From Streptomyces wedmorensis (GTDB lineage Bacteria > Actinomycetota > Actinomycetes > Streptomycetales > Streptomycetaceae): 64,000 nt of DNA. A program made the translations under genes and the position numbers. The DNA lies in assembly GCF_000716445.1 (NCBI RefSeq), contig NZ_JNWK01000079.1, forward strand, positions 1-64,000, in the 5' to 3' direction. A model generated the notes under the pieces. It saw only the letters and a list, made by a program, of their open reading frames with translations. It was not told the origin of the DNA and did not search any database. Positions 25,061 to 35,494 of this stretch are shown here, piece by piece. Each line of letters opens with the position of its first letter. Within the stretch, counting starts at the first letter, position 1.

Positions 25061-27148
25061 TCAGTCGCCGGGCGGGGTGGTGCCCGGCGTCGGGGCGAGG
25101 AAGGAGTGGATGCGGGATTCGGGGACGGAGGCGATGATGACGTCCCCCATGACGACGGGTGAGGGGATGCGGCCGCCGGGCGGTCCCGAGCGCTCGATGT
25201 CGTGGTCGCCCTTGGGCGGCCGGTGCTGCCAGAGGGCGCTGCCGCTCTTCCGGTCCAGAGCGATCACGGTGCCGTCCTCGGTGGTGAAGTGGACGCGGTC
25301 CCCTGCCACGGCGGGGGCCGAGAAGGCCTCGTGGAGGGTGGTGGAGGACCAGAGGAGCCGACCCGCGGAGAGGTCGTACGCGCTGATGACGCCGGCGCGG
25401 TGGCTGTAGGAGACGTCGCCCGCGATGCCCAGCACCTGTTCCGGAGCGGCCAGGGCGAGGGGCTTCCGAGCTCCGGTCCTGCGGTCCATGCGCATGAGCT
25501 TGGTCGCCCGGGACGCGGCGGGGGACGCGAGGTACACGGAACCCTCTCCGGAGATGGTGACGACCTCGTATCCCTGGGGGATCTTGCGGCGCCATTCGAA
25601 CGTGCCGCTGCCCTGGTTGATCGCGCCGACCTCCGTGGCGCCGTGAGGACCCAGAACCTCCGCGTGGATCCAGTCCGGATTGTTGCCTCCGGGCAGGGAG
25701 AACGGTTGCCAGCCCTGCGCGGCGGTCCACATGGGGCTCATGTCGGTCGGCGCCCATGCCTTGATCCCGCCGTCCTGGTCGCAGACCAGGGTCTCGACGG
25801 CCATCGTGCATGCCCCGGCGCCGGGGACGAGCCGTTCCGTCAGTTGCTTCCCCGTCGCCGCGTCGAATGCCCAGAACCTGTACGAGCTGTTCAGCCCGTC
25901 CCCCTCGTAGGCACCGGTGTAGACCGTCTGGTGGGTTGTGGAGATCCAGGGCGTGCCCAGACGGGCGGGGGCCTGCTGCTGCCAGAGCACCTTTCCGGTG
26001 AGGGGATCCAGGCGCGCCGCCAGGATGTTCTCGCCCGTGCACCAGAGGGCCGACGCGTTGTAGTGGCAGTCGAGCATCTGCTCCGGTGAGGTGAACCCGT
26101 CCGAGGCCAGTTGCGCGGTCCACGGCTTCCACCCCGGCAGCCGTACCGGCGTGGGTGTGGAGCGGGGGCCCGTCGCCGTCGCGAGGGGCTTGTGCGGCTT
26201 GCCGTCGGTGTTCGCGCCCGGCAACCAGGTCCAGATGCCTAAGGCGAGGGCGGCGGAGGTGAGGGCGGCGAGGGCGAGGGTGGTGTGGCGGAGGCGGGTG
26301 CGGCGGGTGTGGGCGAGGGCGGTGGCGCGGGCGGTGGTGCGGCGGTGGCGGCGGGAGGAGAGGAGGGTGAGGAGGTCGGTGGGGGTGGGGCGGGCGGTGG
26401 GGTCCTTGTGGAGGCAGGGGGTGACGACGGGGTGGAGGGAGTCGGGGAGGCCGGTGAGGTCGGGGGCCTCGTGGACGGCGTTCCAGGCGATGGCGTAGGG
26501 GGTGTCGGCGTCGAAGGGGCCGTGGCCGGTGGCGGCGTAGACGAGGACGGAGCCGAGGGCGAAGACGTCGGCGGCGGGGCCGGCGTCGCGCGGGGTGCGG
26601 AACTGTTCGGGCGCCATGAAGAGGGGCGTGCCGAGGATCTGGCCGCTCTGGGTGAGGGCGGTGGCGTCGACGACGCGGGAGATGCCGAAGTCGATGACGC
26701 GGGGGCCGTCGTCGGCGAGGAGGATGTTGCCGGGTTTGAGGTCGCGGTGGACGAGGCCGGCGCGGTGGATGTCGCGGAGGGCCTCGCACAGGCCGGAGGC
26801 CAGGCGCCAGACGTCGTCGGCGGGGAGGGGGCCGCGTTGGGCGACGACTTCGGCGAGGGTCGGGCCGTCGACGTACTGGGTGGCCATCCAGGGGGTGGGG
26901 CCGGTGGTGTCCGCGTCGAGGACGGGGGCCGTGAAGGCTCCGCTGACCTGGCGGGCGGCCTGGACCTCGCGGGCGAACCGTTCGCGGAAGCCGGGCTTGG
27001 CGGCGAGGTCCTCGCGGATGACCTTCACGGCGACGGCTCGGCCGGACGGCGAGTGGGCGAGGTAGACCTCGCCCATGCCGCCGGCGCCCAGCAGCTCCGC
27101 CACCTGGTAGTGGCCGAGCATGGTGAGACCTGTCTCCCCGGAAGTCAT
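25061..27148 (-). CDS. Membrane Ser/Thr protein kinase with PQQ-like sensor domain
   Basis: A 695-residue bacterial Hanks-type kinase. The glycine loop GAGGMG is at 21-26, the ATP-binding Lys at 42, HRDLKPGN at 134-141, DFG at 153-155 and APEQ follows. A single helix (LALAALTSAALALGIWTWLP) separates it from an external C-terminal domain of repeated beta-propeller (PQQ-like) blades such as GDRVHFTTEDGTVIALDRKS. The blade domain probably senses an external ligand. ATG 27148 is taken; ATG 27121 is an alternative. The gene converges on the sacsin-like gene with 13 bp between. Confidence 0.92.
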   Translation of the reverse strand: MTSGETGLTMLGHYQVAELLGAGGMGEVYLAHSPSGRAVAVKVIREDLAAKPGFRERFAREVQAARQVSGAFTAPVLDADTTGPTPWMATQYVDGPTLAEVVAQRGPLPADDVWRLASGLCEALRDIHRAGLVHRDLKPGNILLADDGPRVIDFGISRVVDATALTQSGQILGTPLFMAPEQFRTPRDAGPAADVFALGSVLVYAATGHGPFDADTPYAIAWNAVHEAPDLTGLPDSLHPVVTPCLHKDPTARPTPTDLLTLLSSRRHRRTTARATALAHTRRTRLRHTTLALAALTSAALALGIWTWLPGANTDGKPHKPLATATGPRSTPTPVRLPGWKPWTAQLASDGFTSPEQMLDCHYNASALWCTGENILAARLDPLTGKVLWQQQAPARLGTPWISTTHQTVYTGAYEGDGLNSSYRFWAFDAATGKQLTERLVPGAGACTMAVETLVCDQDGGIKAWAPTDMSPMWTAAQGWQPFSLPGGNNPDWIHAEVLGPHGATEVGAINQGSGTFEWRRKIPQGYEVVTISGEGSVYLASPAASRATKLMRMDRRTGARKPLALAAPEQVLGIAGDVSYSHRAGVISAYDLSAGRLLWSSTTLHEAFSAPAVAGDRVHFTTEDGTVIALDRKSGSALWQHRPPKGDHDIERSGPPGGRIPSPVVMGDVIIASVPESRIHSFLAPTPGTTPPGD

Positions 27149-27273
27149 CCTCGTCCCGCCCCCGTCGAACGATGATCATGTGCGACCGATCGGCCACCTT
27201 AGCGGTGCCGGGCCTCCTGGGGCAGGCGCATGGCACCTCCTGGGTCCCGCCTGGCTCCACTTTCCGGACACCC

Positions 27274-29694
<2,421 letters not shown>

Positions 29695-29795
29695 GTTTTC
29701 GACGGTACGGCCGTATCCGGCCGTTCACCTGCCGAGAAGGGCGAAGATCAGACCGGGGGAGGACGGGAATCGTCCCCGGGTGCTACGCGCGCCCC

Positions 29796-29943
29796 CCGGC
29801 GTGACGGGGTGCCGCGCCCCCCGGCGTGACGGGGTGCCGCGCGCACCGGAGCGACCGCGTGCTGTCTGCCTGGTGTGACGGCGTGCCGCCTGCCCGGCGT
29901 GACGGGGTGCCGCGCGCACCGGCGTGACGGGGTGCCGCGCGCA
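29796..29943. repeat. 25-bp tandem repeat, six units
   Basis: Units beginning CCGGCGTGACGGGGTGCCGC start at 29796, 29821, 29846, 29870, 29894 and 29919; the third and fourth are more diverged. They lie in the 286-bp gap upstream of the P-type ATPase gene and downstream of DUF2530. The remainder of the gap contains no gene I can support. Confidence 0.75.
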
Positions 29944-29980
29944 CCCCCGGAGCGGCGGCGGTGCCCATCGTCACCCCGCG

Positions 29981-30268
29981 CTACGCGTCGTCGCTGTCCG
30001 TGGTCCGCTGGGTCGCGGCCTCCGCCGCCGCGTGGCGCTTGATCGCGGCGTCGCGCTTCCGTACGTACCAGATGCCGATCAGGCCGAGGCCGGCGCCGGC
30101 GAGGCAGGTCCAGACCCAGGAGGTGAGGTCCCGGTCGGCGAACCAGCCGTAGAAGGGGACCTGGACGAGGAAGAGGACGAACCAGAGGATCGTTCCGCCG
30201 GTGATGGTGGCGACGACGGGCCCTTCCAGGGGCTCGGGTGCCTCGTGCTTCGGTGTCCACTTCGCCAT
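29981..30268 (-). CDS. DUF2530 two-helix membrane protein
   Basis: A 95-residue protein with two helices (TILWFVLFLVQVPFYGWF and SWVWTCLAGAGLGLIGIWYV) and a charged C-terminal tail (RKRDAAIKRHAAAEAATQ). Composition and layout match DUF2530, a small actinobacterial membrane family of unknown role. It is divergent from the purine permease gene, 156 bp apart. Confidence 0.8.
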   Translation of the reverse strand: MAKWTPKHEAPEPLEGPVVATITGGTILWFVLFLVQVPFYGWFADRDLTSWVWTCLAGAGLGLIGIWYVRKRDAAIKRHAAAEAATQRTTDSDDA

Positions 30269-30424
30269 GGGGTCAGTCTAGGTGGCGCGAATTCGTGCCC
30301 CCGCACGGTCTACGCGCGGAGATGGACGCTCGATCGCTCATGTGTTCATACTGAAACGGTTTGCCTCTGGCGGGTTTCCCTCGTATGAACCGCCAAAAAA
30401 GGACTTCTTCCGAAGAGGAACCCC

Positions 30425-31879
30425 ATGAGCACCACGGCCACCGCCAAGGCCATTTCCCCGGAGAATCCCGAGAACCCGGGAACTCCCACCTCCGGCCTCG
30501 ACCGCTACTTCAAGATCTCCGAGCGCGGTTCGACCGTCGCCCGCGAGGTCCGGGGCGGTTTCGCCACCTTCTTCGCGATGGCCTACATCATCGTGCTGAA
30601 CCCGATCATCCTCGGCAGCGCCAAGGACATGTACGGGCACCAGCTCGACAGCGGCCAGCTCGTCACCGCGACCGTCCTCACGGCGGCGTTCACGACGCTC
30701 CTCATGGGCGTCATCGGCAACGTGCCGATCGCCCTGGCCGCCGGCCTCGGCGTCAACACGGTCGTCGCGCTCCAGCTCGCGCCGAAGATGTCCTGGCCGG
30801 ACGCGATGGGCATGGTCGTCCTCGCGGGCATCGTCGTCATGCTGCTCGTCGCGACCGGTCTGCGCGAGCGCGTCATGAACGCCGTCCCGGTCGGCCTGCG
30901 CAAGGGCATCGCGATCGGCATCGGCCTCTTCATCATGCTGATCGGCCTCGTCGACTCGGGCTTCGTCTCCCGCATCCCCGACGCCGCGCACACCACCGTC
31001 CCGCTCCAGCTCGGCGGCGACGGTCACCTGACCGGCTGGCCGGTCCTGGTCTTCATCCTGGGCACGCTCCTCACGCTCGCCCTGATCATCCGCAAGGTGC
31101 CGGGCGCCATCCTCATCTCGATCGTCGTCATGACGATCGTGGCGATGGTGATCAACGCGGTCGCGACCGTCCCGTCCTGGGGCCTCACGACGCCGGAGTG
31201 GCCGGGCAACCCGGTCGCCTCGCCGGACTTCGGTCTGGTCGGCGAGGTCAGCCTGTTCGGCGGCTTCGACAAGGTCGGCATGCTGACCGGCGTCCTGTTC
31301 GTCTTCACGGTGCTGCTGTCCTGCTTCTTCGACGCGATGGGCACGATCCTCGGCGTCGGCGACGAGGCCAAGCTGATCGACAAGGACGGCAACTTCCCCG
31401 GCATCAACAAGGTCCTGCTGGTGGACGGCCTGGCCGTCGCCTCCGGCGGCGCGACCTCCTCTTCGGCCACCACCTGCTTCGTGGAGTCCACGGCGGGCGT
31501 CGGCGAGGGCGCGCGCACGGGCCTCGCCTCGGTCGTGACCGGTGGTCTCTTCTCGGTCGCGCTGTTCCTCACGCCGCTGGCGACGATGGTCCCGTCCCAG
31601 GCGGCGACGCCGGCGCTGCTCGCGGTCGGCTTCCTGATCCTGGCCGGTTCGATCAAGGACATCGACTGGAGCGACTTCACCATCGCGGTGCCGGCGTTCC
31701 TGGCCATGGTGATGATGCCGTTCACGTACTCGATCACGAACGGCATCGGCATCGGCTTCATCGCCTTCAGCGTGCTGCGTCTGGCGGCCGGCCGGGGCCG
31801 TGAGGTCCCGGTGGCCATGTACGTCGTGTCGGCGGTGTTCGTCTTCTACTACGCGATGCCGGCGCTCGGCCTGACCTGA
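30425..31879 (+). CDS. NCS2-type (AzgA) purine permease
   Basis: A 484-residue nucleobase transporter with 12-14 helices. The N-terminal FATFFAMAYIIVLNPIIL, AAGLGVNTVVA and the ASSSATTCFVESTAGV-like segment (SGGATSSSATTCFVESTAG) are diagnostic of the AzgA group, which imports hypoxanthine, guanine, adenine or xanthine with protons. GAAGAGGAA gives the ribosome binding site. In the leader, GGCGG and CCGCC (30376-30404 region) can pair; I see no known purine riboswitch. Its 3' end overlaps the convergent ribbon-helix-helix gene by 31 bp. Confidence 0.92.
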   Translation: MSTTATAKAISPENPENPGTPTSGLDRYFKISERGSTVAREVRGGFATFFAMAYIIVLNPIILGSAKDMYGHQLDSGQLVTATVLTAAFTTLLMGVIGNVPIALAAGLGVNTVVALQLAPKMSWPDAMGMVVLAGIVVMLLVATGLRERVMNAVPVGLRKGIAIGIGLFIMLIGLVDSGFVSRIPDAAHTTVPLQLGGDGHLTGWPVLVFILGTLLTLALIIRKVPGAILISIVVMTIVAMVINAVATVPSWGLTTPEWPGNPVASPDFGLVGEVSLFGGFDKVGMLTGVLFVFTVLLSCFFDAMGTILGVGDEAKLIDKDGNFPGINKVLLVDGLAVASGGATSSSATTCFVESTAGVGEGARTGLASVVTGGLFSVALFLTPLATMVPSQAATPALLAVGFLILAGSIKDIDWSDFTIAVPAFLAMVMMPFTYSITNGIGIGFIAFSVLRLAAGRGREVPVAMYVVSAVFVFYYAMPALGLT

Positions 31880-32076
31880 TCGTCGCGGGGCTCGTCGGAG
31901 GCCCCGTAGAACTTCTCCGTCTCCTCCACGGCGGTCTTGAACCGCGCGTCGAAGTCCTCCCGAATGAGCGTCCGGACGACATAGTCCTGGACGCTCATTC
32001 CTCTTTTCGCGGCGTGACTCTTGAGCCGGTCGAGCAGCTCACTGTCGATGCGCAGGCTGAGCACTGTCGATCCCAT
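31849..32076 (-). CDS. Ribbon-helix-helix (CopG-like) DNA-binding protein
   Basis: A 75-residue protein with an N-terminal beta strand (STVLSLRIDSELLDRLKSHA) followed by two helices ending at GMSVQDYVVRTLIRED, the classic ribbon-helix-helix dimer fold. It could be an antitoxin, but no toxin gene is adjacent, so a stand-alone regulator is likelier. ATG 32076 is taken; an in-frame start at 32133 would add 19 residues. The 3' end overlaps that of the purine permease by 31 bp. Confidence 0.75.
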   Translation of the reverse strand: MGSTVLSLRIDSELLDRLKSHAAKRGMSVQDYVVRTLIREDFDARFKTAVEETEKFYGASDEPRDDQVRPSAGIA

Positions 32077-32206
32077 GCCGTCAGGGTCGGGGCAGTCGGG
32101 GCCCCTTTGCGTCACTTTCCGGATCCGACTCACTCATTTGGGTGAGCCATGGATATGCGAGCGTGACCTGACCGGATGTGATTCGTGTGACGTGGGCGTG
32201 TTCCCG

Positions 32207-32245
32207 TTGGTATTTAGGCAGAGTAATGAGTTAGGCTAACAAACA
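32207..32245 (+). promoter_or_regulatory. Promoter and palindromic operator of marR, leaderless start
   Basis: A -35-like TTGGTA (32207-32212) and -10 TAGGCT (32232-32237), 19 bp apart, place transcription start on the ATG at 32245, and there is no ribosome binding site. The -10 lies inside the palindrome GTTAGGCTAAC (32230-32240), with another TTAGGC at 32214-32219. A MarR autoregulatory operator is the simplest reading; it also matches 13 of 19 positions of the iron-box consensus. Confidence 0.5.
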
Positions 32246-32706
32246 TGCCTGACCTGTCCCACGGCACCGCCGACGACGCCGCGGCCGTGAACGCGCTCCG
32301 CTCCTCCGTCATGCGACTGGGCCGACGCCTCAAGCACCAGCGCGTCGACGAGTCGCTGAGCCCCACCGAGATGTCGGTGCTCGGCACCCTGTCGCTCTGC
32401 GGCTCGGCCACCCCCGGTGAGCTGGCCCGCAAGGAGCACGTCCAGCCGCCGTCGATGACCCGCATCGTCGCGCTGCTCGAAGCCAAGGGACTGGTCCGGC
32501 TGGAGCCGCACCCCGACGACCGCCGGCAGAAGGTGGTCAGCCAGACCGAGCAGGCCACGGCCATGCTCGACGAGTCCCGCCGCAAGCGGAACGCCTGGCT
32601 GGCCGCCCTCGCCGAAGGACTGGACGAGGACGAATGGGCCAAGCTGCGCGCGGCCGCCCCGGTCCTGGAGAAGCTCGCCCACCTGCCCCCGGCATCCCGT
32701 GGGTAG
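32245..32706 (+). CDS. MarR-family transcriptional regulator
   Basis: A 153-residue winged-helix repressor. The recognition region is at about residues 50-90 (TPGELARKEHVQPPSMTRIV) with the wing at DDRRQKVVSQT. It directly precedes an MFS exporter gene, a common efflux arrangement in which the regulator senses the exported compound. The start lacks a ribosome binding site and is probably leaderless (see promoter entry). Confidence 0.9.
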   Translation: MPDLSHGTADDAAAVNALRSSVMRLGRRLKHQRVDESLSPTEMSVLGTLSLCGSATPGELARKEHVQPPSMTRIVALLEAKGLVRLEPHPDDRRQKVVSQTEQATAMLDESRRKRNAWLAALAEGLDEDEWAKLRAAAPVLEKLAHLPPASRG

Positions 32707-32759
32707 GCCGCACGCCGGGGGCGCCCCCGGAATCCGACGCGCCAAGGAGGCGACGCACT

Positions 32760-34115
32760 TTGAGTACGGGACACGGAGCAGACTCCGCACCCGTCCATAA
32801 ACCCACCCTCGACACCCGCGGGCGGGGAGGAGGAACCCTCTTCGGGGACACCTTCTCCTCGCTCGGGATCCGGAACTACCGGCTGTTCTTCACCGGGGCG
32901 ATCGTCTCCAACACCGGTACGTGGATGGCCCGGATCACCCAGGACTGGCTGGTCCTGAGCCTCACCGGCTCGGCCGCCGCCGTCGGCATCACGACGGCAC
33001 TGCAGTTCCTGCCGATGCTGCTCTTCGGGCTGTACGGCGGTGTCATCGCCGACCGCTACCCGAAACGGCACCTGCTCCTCGTCAGCCAGGCCGCCCTCGG
33101 ACTGTGCGGCCTCGCGCTCGCCGTCCTCACCCTCTCCGGCTCCGTCCAGGTCTGGCACGTCTACCTGATCGCCTTCCTCCTCGGCATGGTGACCGTCGTC
33201 GACAACCCGGCCCGGCAGTCCTTCGTCTCCGAGATGGTCGGCCCCGAGCAGCTGCGCAACGCCGTCTCCCTGAACTCGGCGAACTTCCAGTCGGCGCGGC
33301 TCGTCGGCCCGGCCCTCGCCGGCGTCCTCATCGCCGGGGTCGGCAGCGGCTGGGCCTTCCTCTTCAACGGCCTCTCCTTCCTCGCGCCGCTCGTGAGCCT
33401 CCTGCTCATGCGGACGAGCGAACTCCACAAGGTGGAGCGCGCCCCGCGCGGCAAGGGCCAGCTGAGGGAGGGGCTGCGGTACGTCGCCGGGCGGCCGGAC
33501 CTGATCTGGCCGATCGTCCTCGTCGGCTTCATCGGCACCTTCGGGTTCAACTTCCCGATCTGGCTCACCGCCTTCTCCGGCGACGTCTTCCACGTCGGCG
33601 CCGGCACGTACGGCCTGCTCAACACCCTGATGGCGGCCGGCTCCCTCGTCGGCGCCCTCGCGGCGGCCCGCCGCGGTTCGACGCGGCTGCGGATGCTGGT
33701 GATCGCGGCGGCCGTCTTCGGCGTCCTGGAGATCGCGGCGGCCCTGTCGCCCGCGTTCTGGCTGTTCGCGCTGCTGCTCGTGCCGATCGGCATGATCGGC
33801 CTCACGATCAACGTCACCGCGAACTCGGCCGTCCAGATGGCCACCGACCCGGCCATGCGCGGCCGGGTGATGAGCCTCTACATGATGGTCTTCGCCGGGG
33901 GCACGCCGATCGGCGCACCGCTCCTCGGCTGGGTCACCGACACCTACGGCGCCCGCGTCGGCTTCGCCGCCGGCGGTGCGATCTCCCTGGCGGCCGCGGT
34001 CGTCGTCGGCCTCGTCCTCGCCCGCGTCGGCGGCCTCAAGGTCGCCATGGCCTGGCGCCACGGCCACCCCCAGGTCCGCTTCGTGGCCCGCGAGCGGCTG
34101 GCGACGGCGGCCTGA
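32760..34115 (+). CDS. MFS efflux transporter
   Basis: A 451-residue major-facilitator protein of the enterobactin-exporter/MFS_3 type with 10-12 helices (TQDWLVLSLTGSAAAVGITT, ADRYPKRHLLLVSQAALGLC as motif A, FVSEMVGPEQLRNAVSLNS). The start is a TTG at 32760, chosen because AAGGAGG, a full anti-Shine-Dalgarno match, is 9 nt upstream. It is 53 bp after the MarR gene and probably co-transcribed. The exported compound is unknown. A strong hairpin terminator follows at 34132. Confidence 0.87.
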   Translation: MSTGHGADSAPVHKPTLDTRGRGGGTLFGDTFSSLGIRNYRLFFTGAIVSNTGTWMARITQDWLVLSLTGSAAAVGITTALQFLPMLLFGLYGGVIADRYPKRHLLLVSQAALGLCGLALAVLTLSGSVQVWHVYLIAFLLGMVTVVDNPARQSFVSEMVGPEQLRNAVSLNSANFQSARLVGPALAGVLIAGVGSGWAFLFNGLSFLAPLVSLLLMRTSELHKVERAPRGKGQLREGLRYVAGRPDLIWPIVLVGFIGTFGFNFPIWLTAFSGDVFHVGAGTYGLLNTLMAAGSLVGALAAARRGSTRLRMLVIAAAVFGVLEIAAALSPAFWLFALLLVPIGMIGLTINVTANSAVQMATDPAMRGRVMSLYMMVFAGGTPIGAPLLGWVTDTYGARVGFAAGGAISLAAAVVVGLVLARVGGLKVAMAWRHGHPQVRFVARERLATAA

Positions 34116-34131
34116 CGGTACGGATGTGAAC

Positions 34132-34162
34132 AAGGGGCGGGTCCCGGCAGGGCCCGCCCCTT
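34132..34162. terminator. Bidirectional terminator hairpin
   Basis: AAGGGGCGGG (34132-34141) and CCCGCCCCTT (34153-34162) form a perfect 10-bp stem with an 11-nt loop between the convergent MFS and GNAT genes. There is no T-tract, which is normal for high-GC actinomycetes. Confidence 0.75.
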
Positions 34163-34176
34163 CGTCGTACGCGCGC

Positions 34177-34677
34177 TCAGACCCGCCGCTCCAGGACCTG
34201 CCCCGGCCAGTCGCCCGCCGCGAACGTCTCCGTACGGGTGAAGCCCTGCCCCTCGTAGTACGAGACCAGCCGACCCTCGCTGCCCGCGAAGCAGTCCACC
34301 CGCAGCAGGGAGACCTCCTGGCGGCGGGTCTCCTCCACGGCGTGCGCGAGGAGCGCCGCGCCCACCCCGTGGCCGTGGAAGCGGGCGTCGGTGGCGAGGA
34401 GGCGCACGTACACCTCGGGCTCGTCGGCCGGTGCGATGTACCGGCCGGGGTGCGGGGTCAGCGTCATGGTGCCCGCCGGTACGCCGTCGATCTCGACGAT
34501 CCAGGGGTCGCCCTCGCCCATGGTCCGCCGCACCTGCTCCACCGCCTCGGGGCGCTCGGAGAACGACTCGGTGCCCCACTGGGCGGTGATCCCCTTGCCG
34601 TTCAGCCACACCACGGCGCTGTCGAGTATCGCGAGAATCGCGGGGAGGTCGTCCGCCCCGCCCTTACGGATCTTCAT
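34177..34677 (-). CDS. GNAT-family N-acetyltransferase
   Basis: A 166-residue acetyltransferase. The N-terminal IRKGGADDLPAILAILDSAV, the central beta strand VYVRLLATD and the acetyl-CoA loop RFHGHGVGAALLAHAVEE (consensus Q/RxxGxG/A) are clear, followed by LLRVDCFAGSE and YYEGQGFTRT. Substrate unknown. It is divergent from the thpR gene, with 33 bp between the starts. Confidence 0.85.
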   Translation of the reverse strand: MKIRKGGADDLPAILAILDSAVVWLNGKGITAQWGTESFSERPEAVEQVRRTMGEGDPWIVEIDGVPAGTMTLTPHPGRYIAPADEPEVYVRLLATDARFHGHGVGAALLAHAVEETRRQEVSLLRVDCFAGSEGRLVSYYEGQGFTRTETFAAGDWPGQVLERRV

Positions 34678-34710
34678 GCCGTCGAGGCTAACCACTGCCA
34701 GAATCTCCCC

Positions 34711-35322
34711 ATGAGGCTCTTCGCCGCCGTTCTGCCGCCCCCGGAGCGGCTCACCGAGCTCGCACACGTCGTCGACCGGCTGCACCGGCTGCCCGGGGCC
34801 GACGGGCTGCGCTGGACCTCGCGGCCCGCCTGGCACCTGACGCTCGCCTTCATGGGGGAGGTGGACGAGGAGCTGCTGCCCGAGCTGCGGGAGCGACTGG
34901 GCAGGGCCGCCCACCGGACGCCGCCGTTCCCGCTGCGGCTGCACGGCGGCGGCCACTTCGGGCGGCGGGCGCTGTGGACGGGCGTCGCCGGAGGCCTGGA
35001 CGAGCTGCGGCTGCTCGCCGAGCGGGCGGACGCCGCCGCGCGCCGGACGGGGATCGCGATGGAGGAGCACCGCCGCTACCAGGCGCACCTGACGCTGGCC
35101 CGGGCGCGGGCGGACGAGGTGGACCTGCGGCCGTTCCAGGAGGAGCTCGGCGCCTTCGAGGGCGGCCGCTGGGAGGTGGCCGAGCTGGCACTCGTACGGT
35201 CGAACCTGCCGGTGAGCGGAGTGCGGGGCGAGCAGCCGCGGTACGAGACGGTCGCGGTCTGGCCCCTGGAGGGGGCGGAGAGCGGCCGGGCCGGGGACGG
35301 GCCGCCCGGGCGGGCGGGTTAA
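34711..35322 (+). CDS. thpR: RNA 2',3'-cyclic phosphodiesterase
   Basis: A 203-residue 2H phosphoesterase. Both catalytic HxTx motifs are present: HLTLAFMG near residue 45 and HLTLAR near 130. The family (LigT/ThpR) hydrolyses 2',3'-cyclic phosphate ends of RNA. The last ~15 residues (ESGRAGDGPPGRAG) extend beyond the fold. It begins 33 bp from the divergent GNAT gene, without a clear ribosome binding site, and is followed 9 bp later by a 29-codon reading frame. Confidence 0.88.
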   Translation: MRLFAAVLPPPERLTELAHVVDRLHRLPGADGLRWTSRPAWHLTLAFMGEVDEELLPELRERLGRAAHRTPPFPLRLHGGGHFGRRALWTGVAGGLDELRLLAERADAAARRTGIAMEEHRRYQAHLTLARARADEVDLRPFQEELGAFEGGRWEVAELALVRSNLPVSGVRGEQPRYETVAVWPLEGAESGRAGDGPPGRAG

Positions 35323-35331
35323 CCTCGAAGG

Positions 35332-35421
35332 GTGGACCCGAAGACCCGTAACCGGATCATGGCCGGCGTGCTCGTACTGATGTTCGCGATCATCGCGGTG
35401 GCGGCGGTGGCCGGACAGTAG
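35332..35421 (+). CDS. 29-residue single-helix membrane peptide
   Basis: GTG 35332 to TAG 35421 encodes a 29-residue peptide: a charged head (MDPKTRNRIM) followed by one hydrophobic helix (AGVLVLMFAIIAVAAVAGQ). The clean head-plus-helix layout, tight spacing (9 bp after thpR) and stop right after the helix argue for a real microprotein that sits in the membrane. The GAAGG directly before the GTG is too close for a standard ribosome binding site, so translation may depend on thpR. Confidence 0.55.
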   Translation: MDPKTRNRIMAGVLVLMFAIIAVAAVAGQ

Positions 35422-35456
35422 CCCCTCGCGCGCCCTGCCACCCCGTGGGAAGGCCC

Positions 35457-35488
35457 TTGCTTCGAGCGCACTCGAAGCAGTTGGCTTG
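35457..35488 (+). promoter_or_regulatory. MerR-type operator within a promoter, leaderless start
   Basis: TGCTTCGAG (35458-35466) and CTCGAAGCA (35471-35479) are perfect inverted 9-bp arms with a CGCA centre, lying between a -35-like TTGCTT (35457-35462) and a -10-like TTGGCT (35481-35486). The long spacer with the palindrome inside is the arrangement used by MerR-family activators. The -10 places the start of transcription on or next to the ATG at 35495, and there is no ribosome binding site. Confidence 0.55.
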
Positions 35489-35494
35489 ACGTCC

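Noticed and set aside
30371..30410. Terminator or purine riboswitch in the leader of the purine permease gene
   Set aside because: A weak GGCGG/CCGCC stem is followed by A residues rather than U on the sense strand, and no known purine-aptamer core is visible.
31849..32076. Toxin-antitoxin pair involving the ribbon-helix-helix protein
   Set aside because: No toxin-like gene lies on either side; the neighbours are a purine permease and a MarR regulator.
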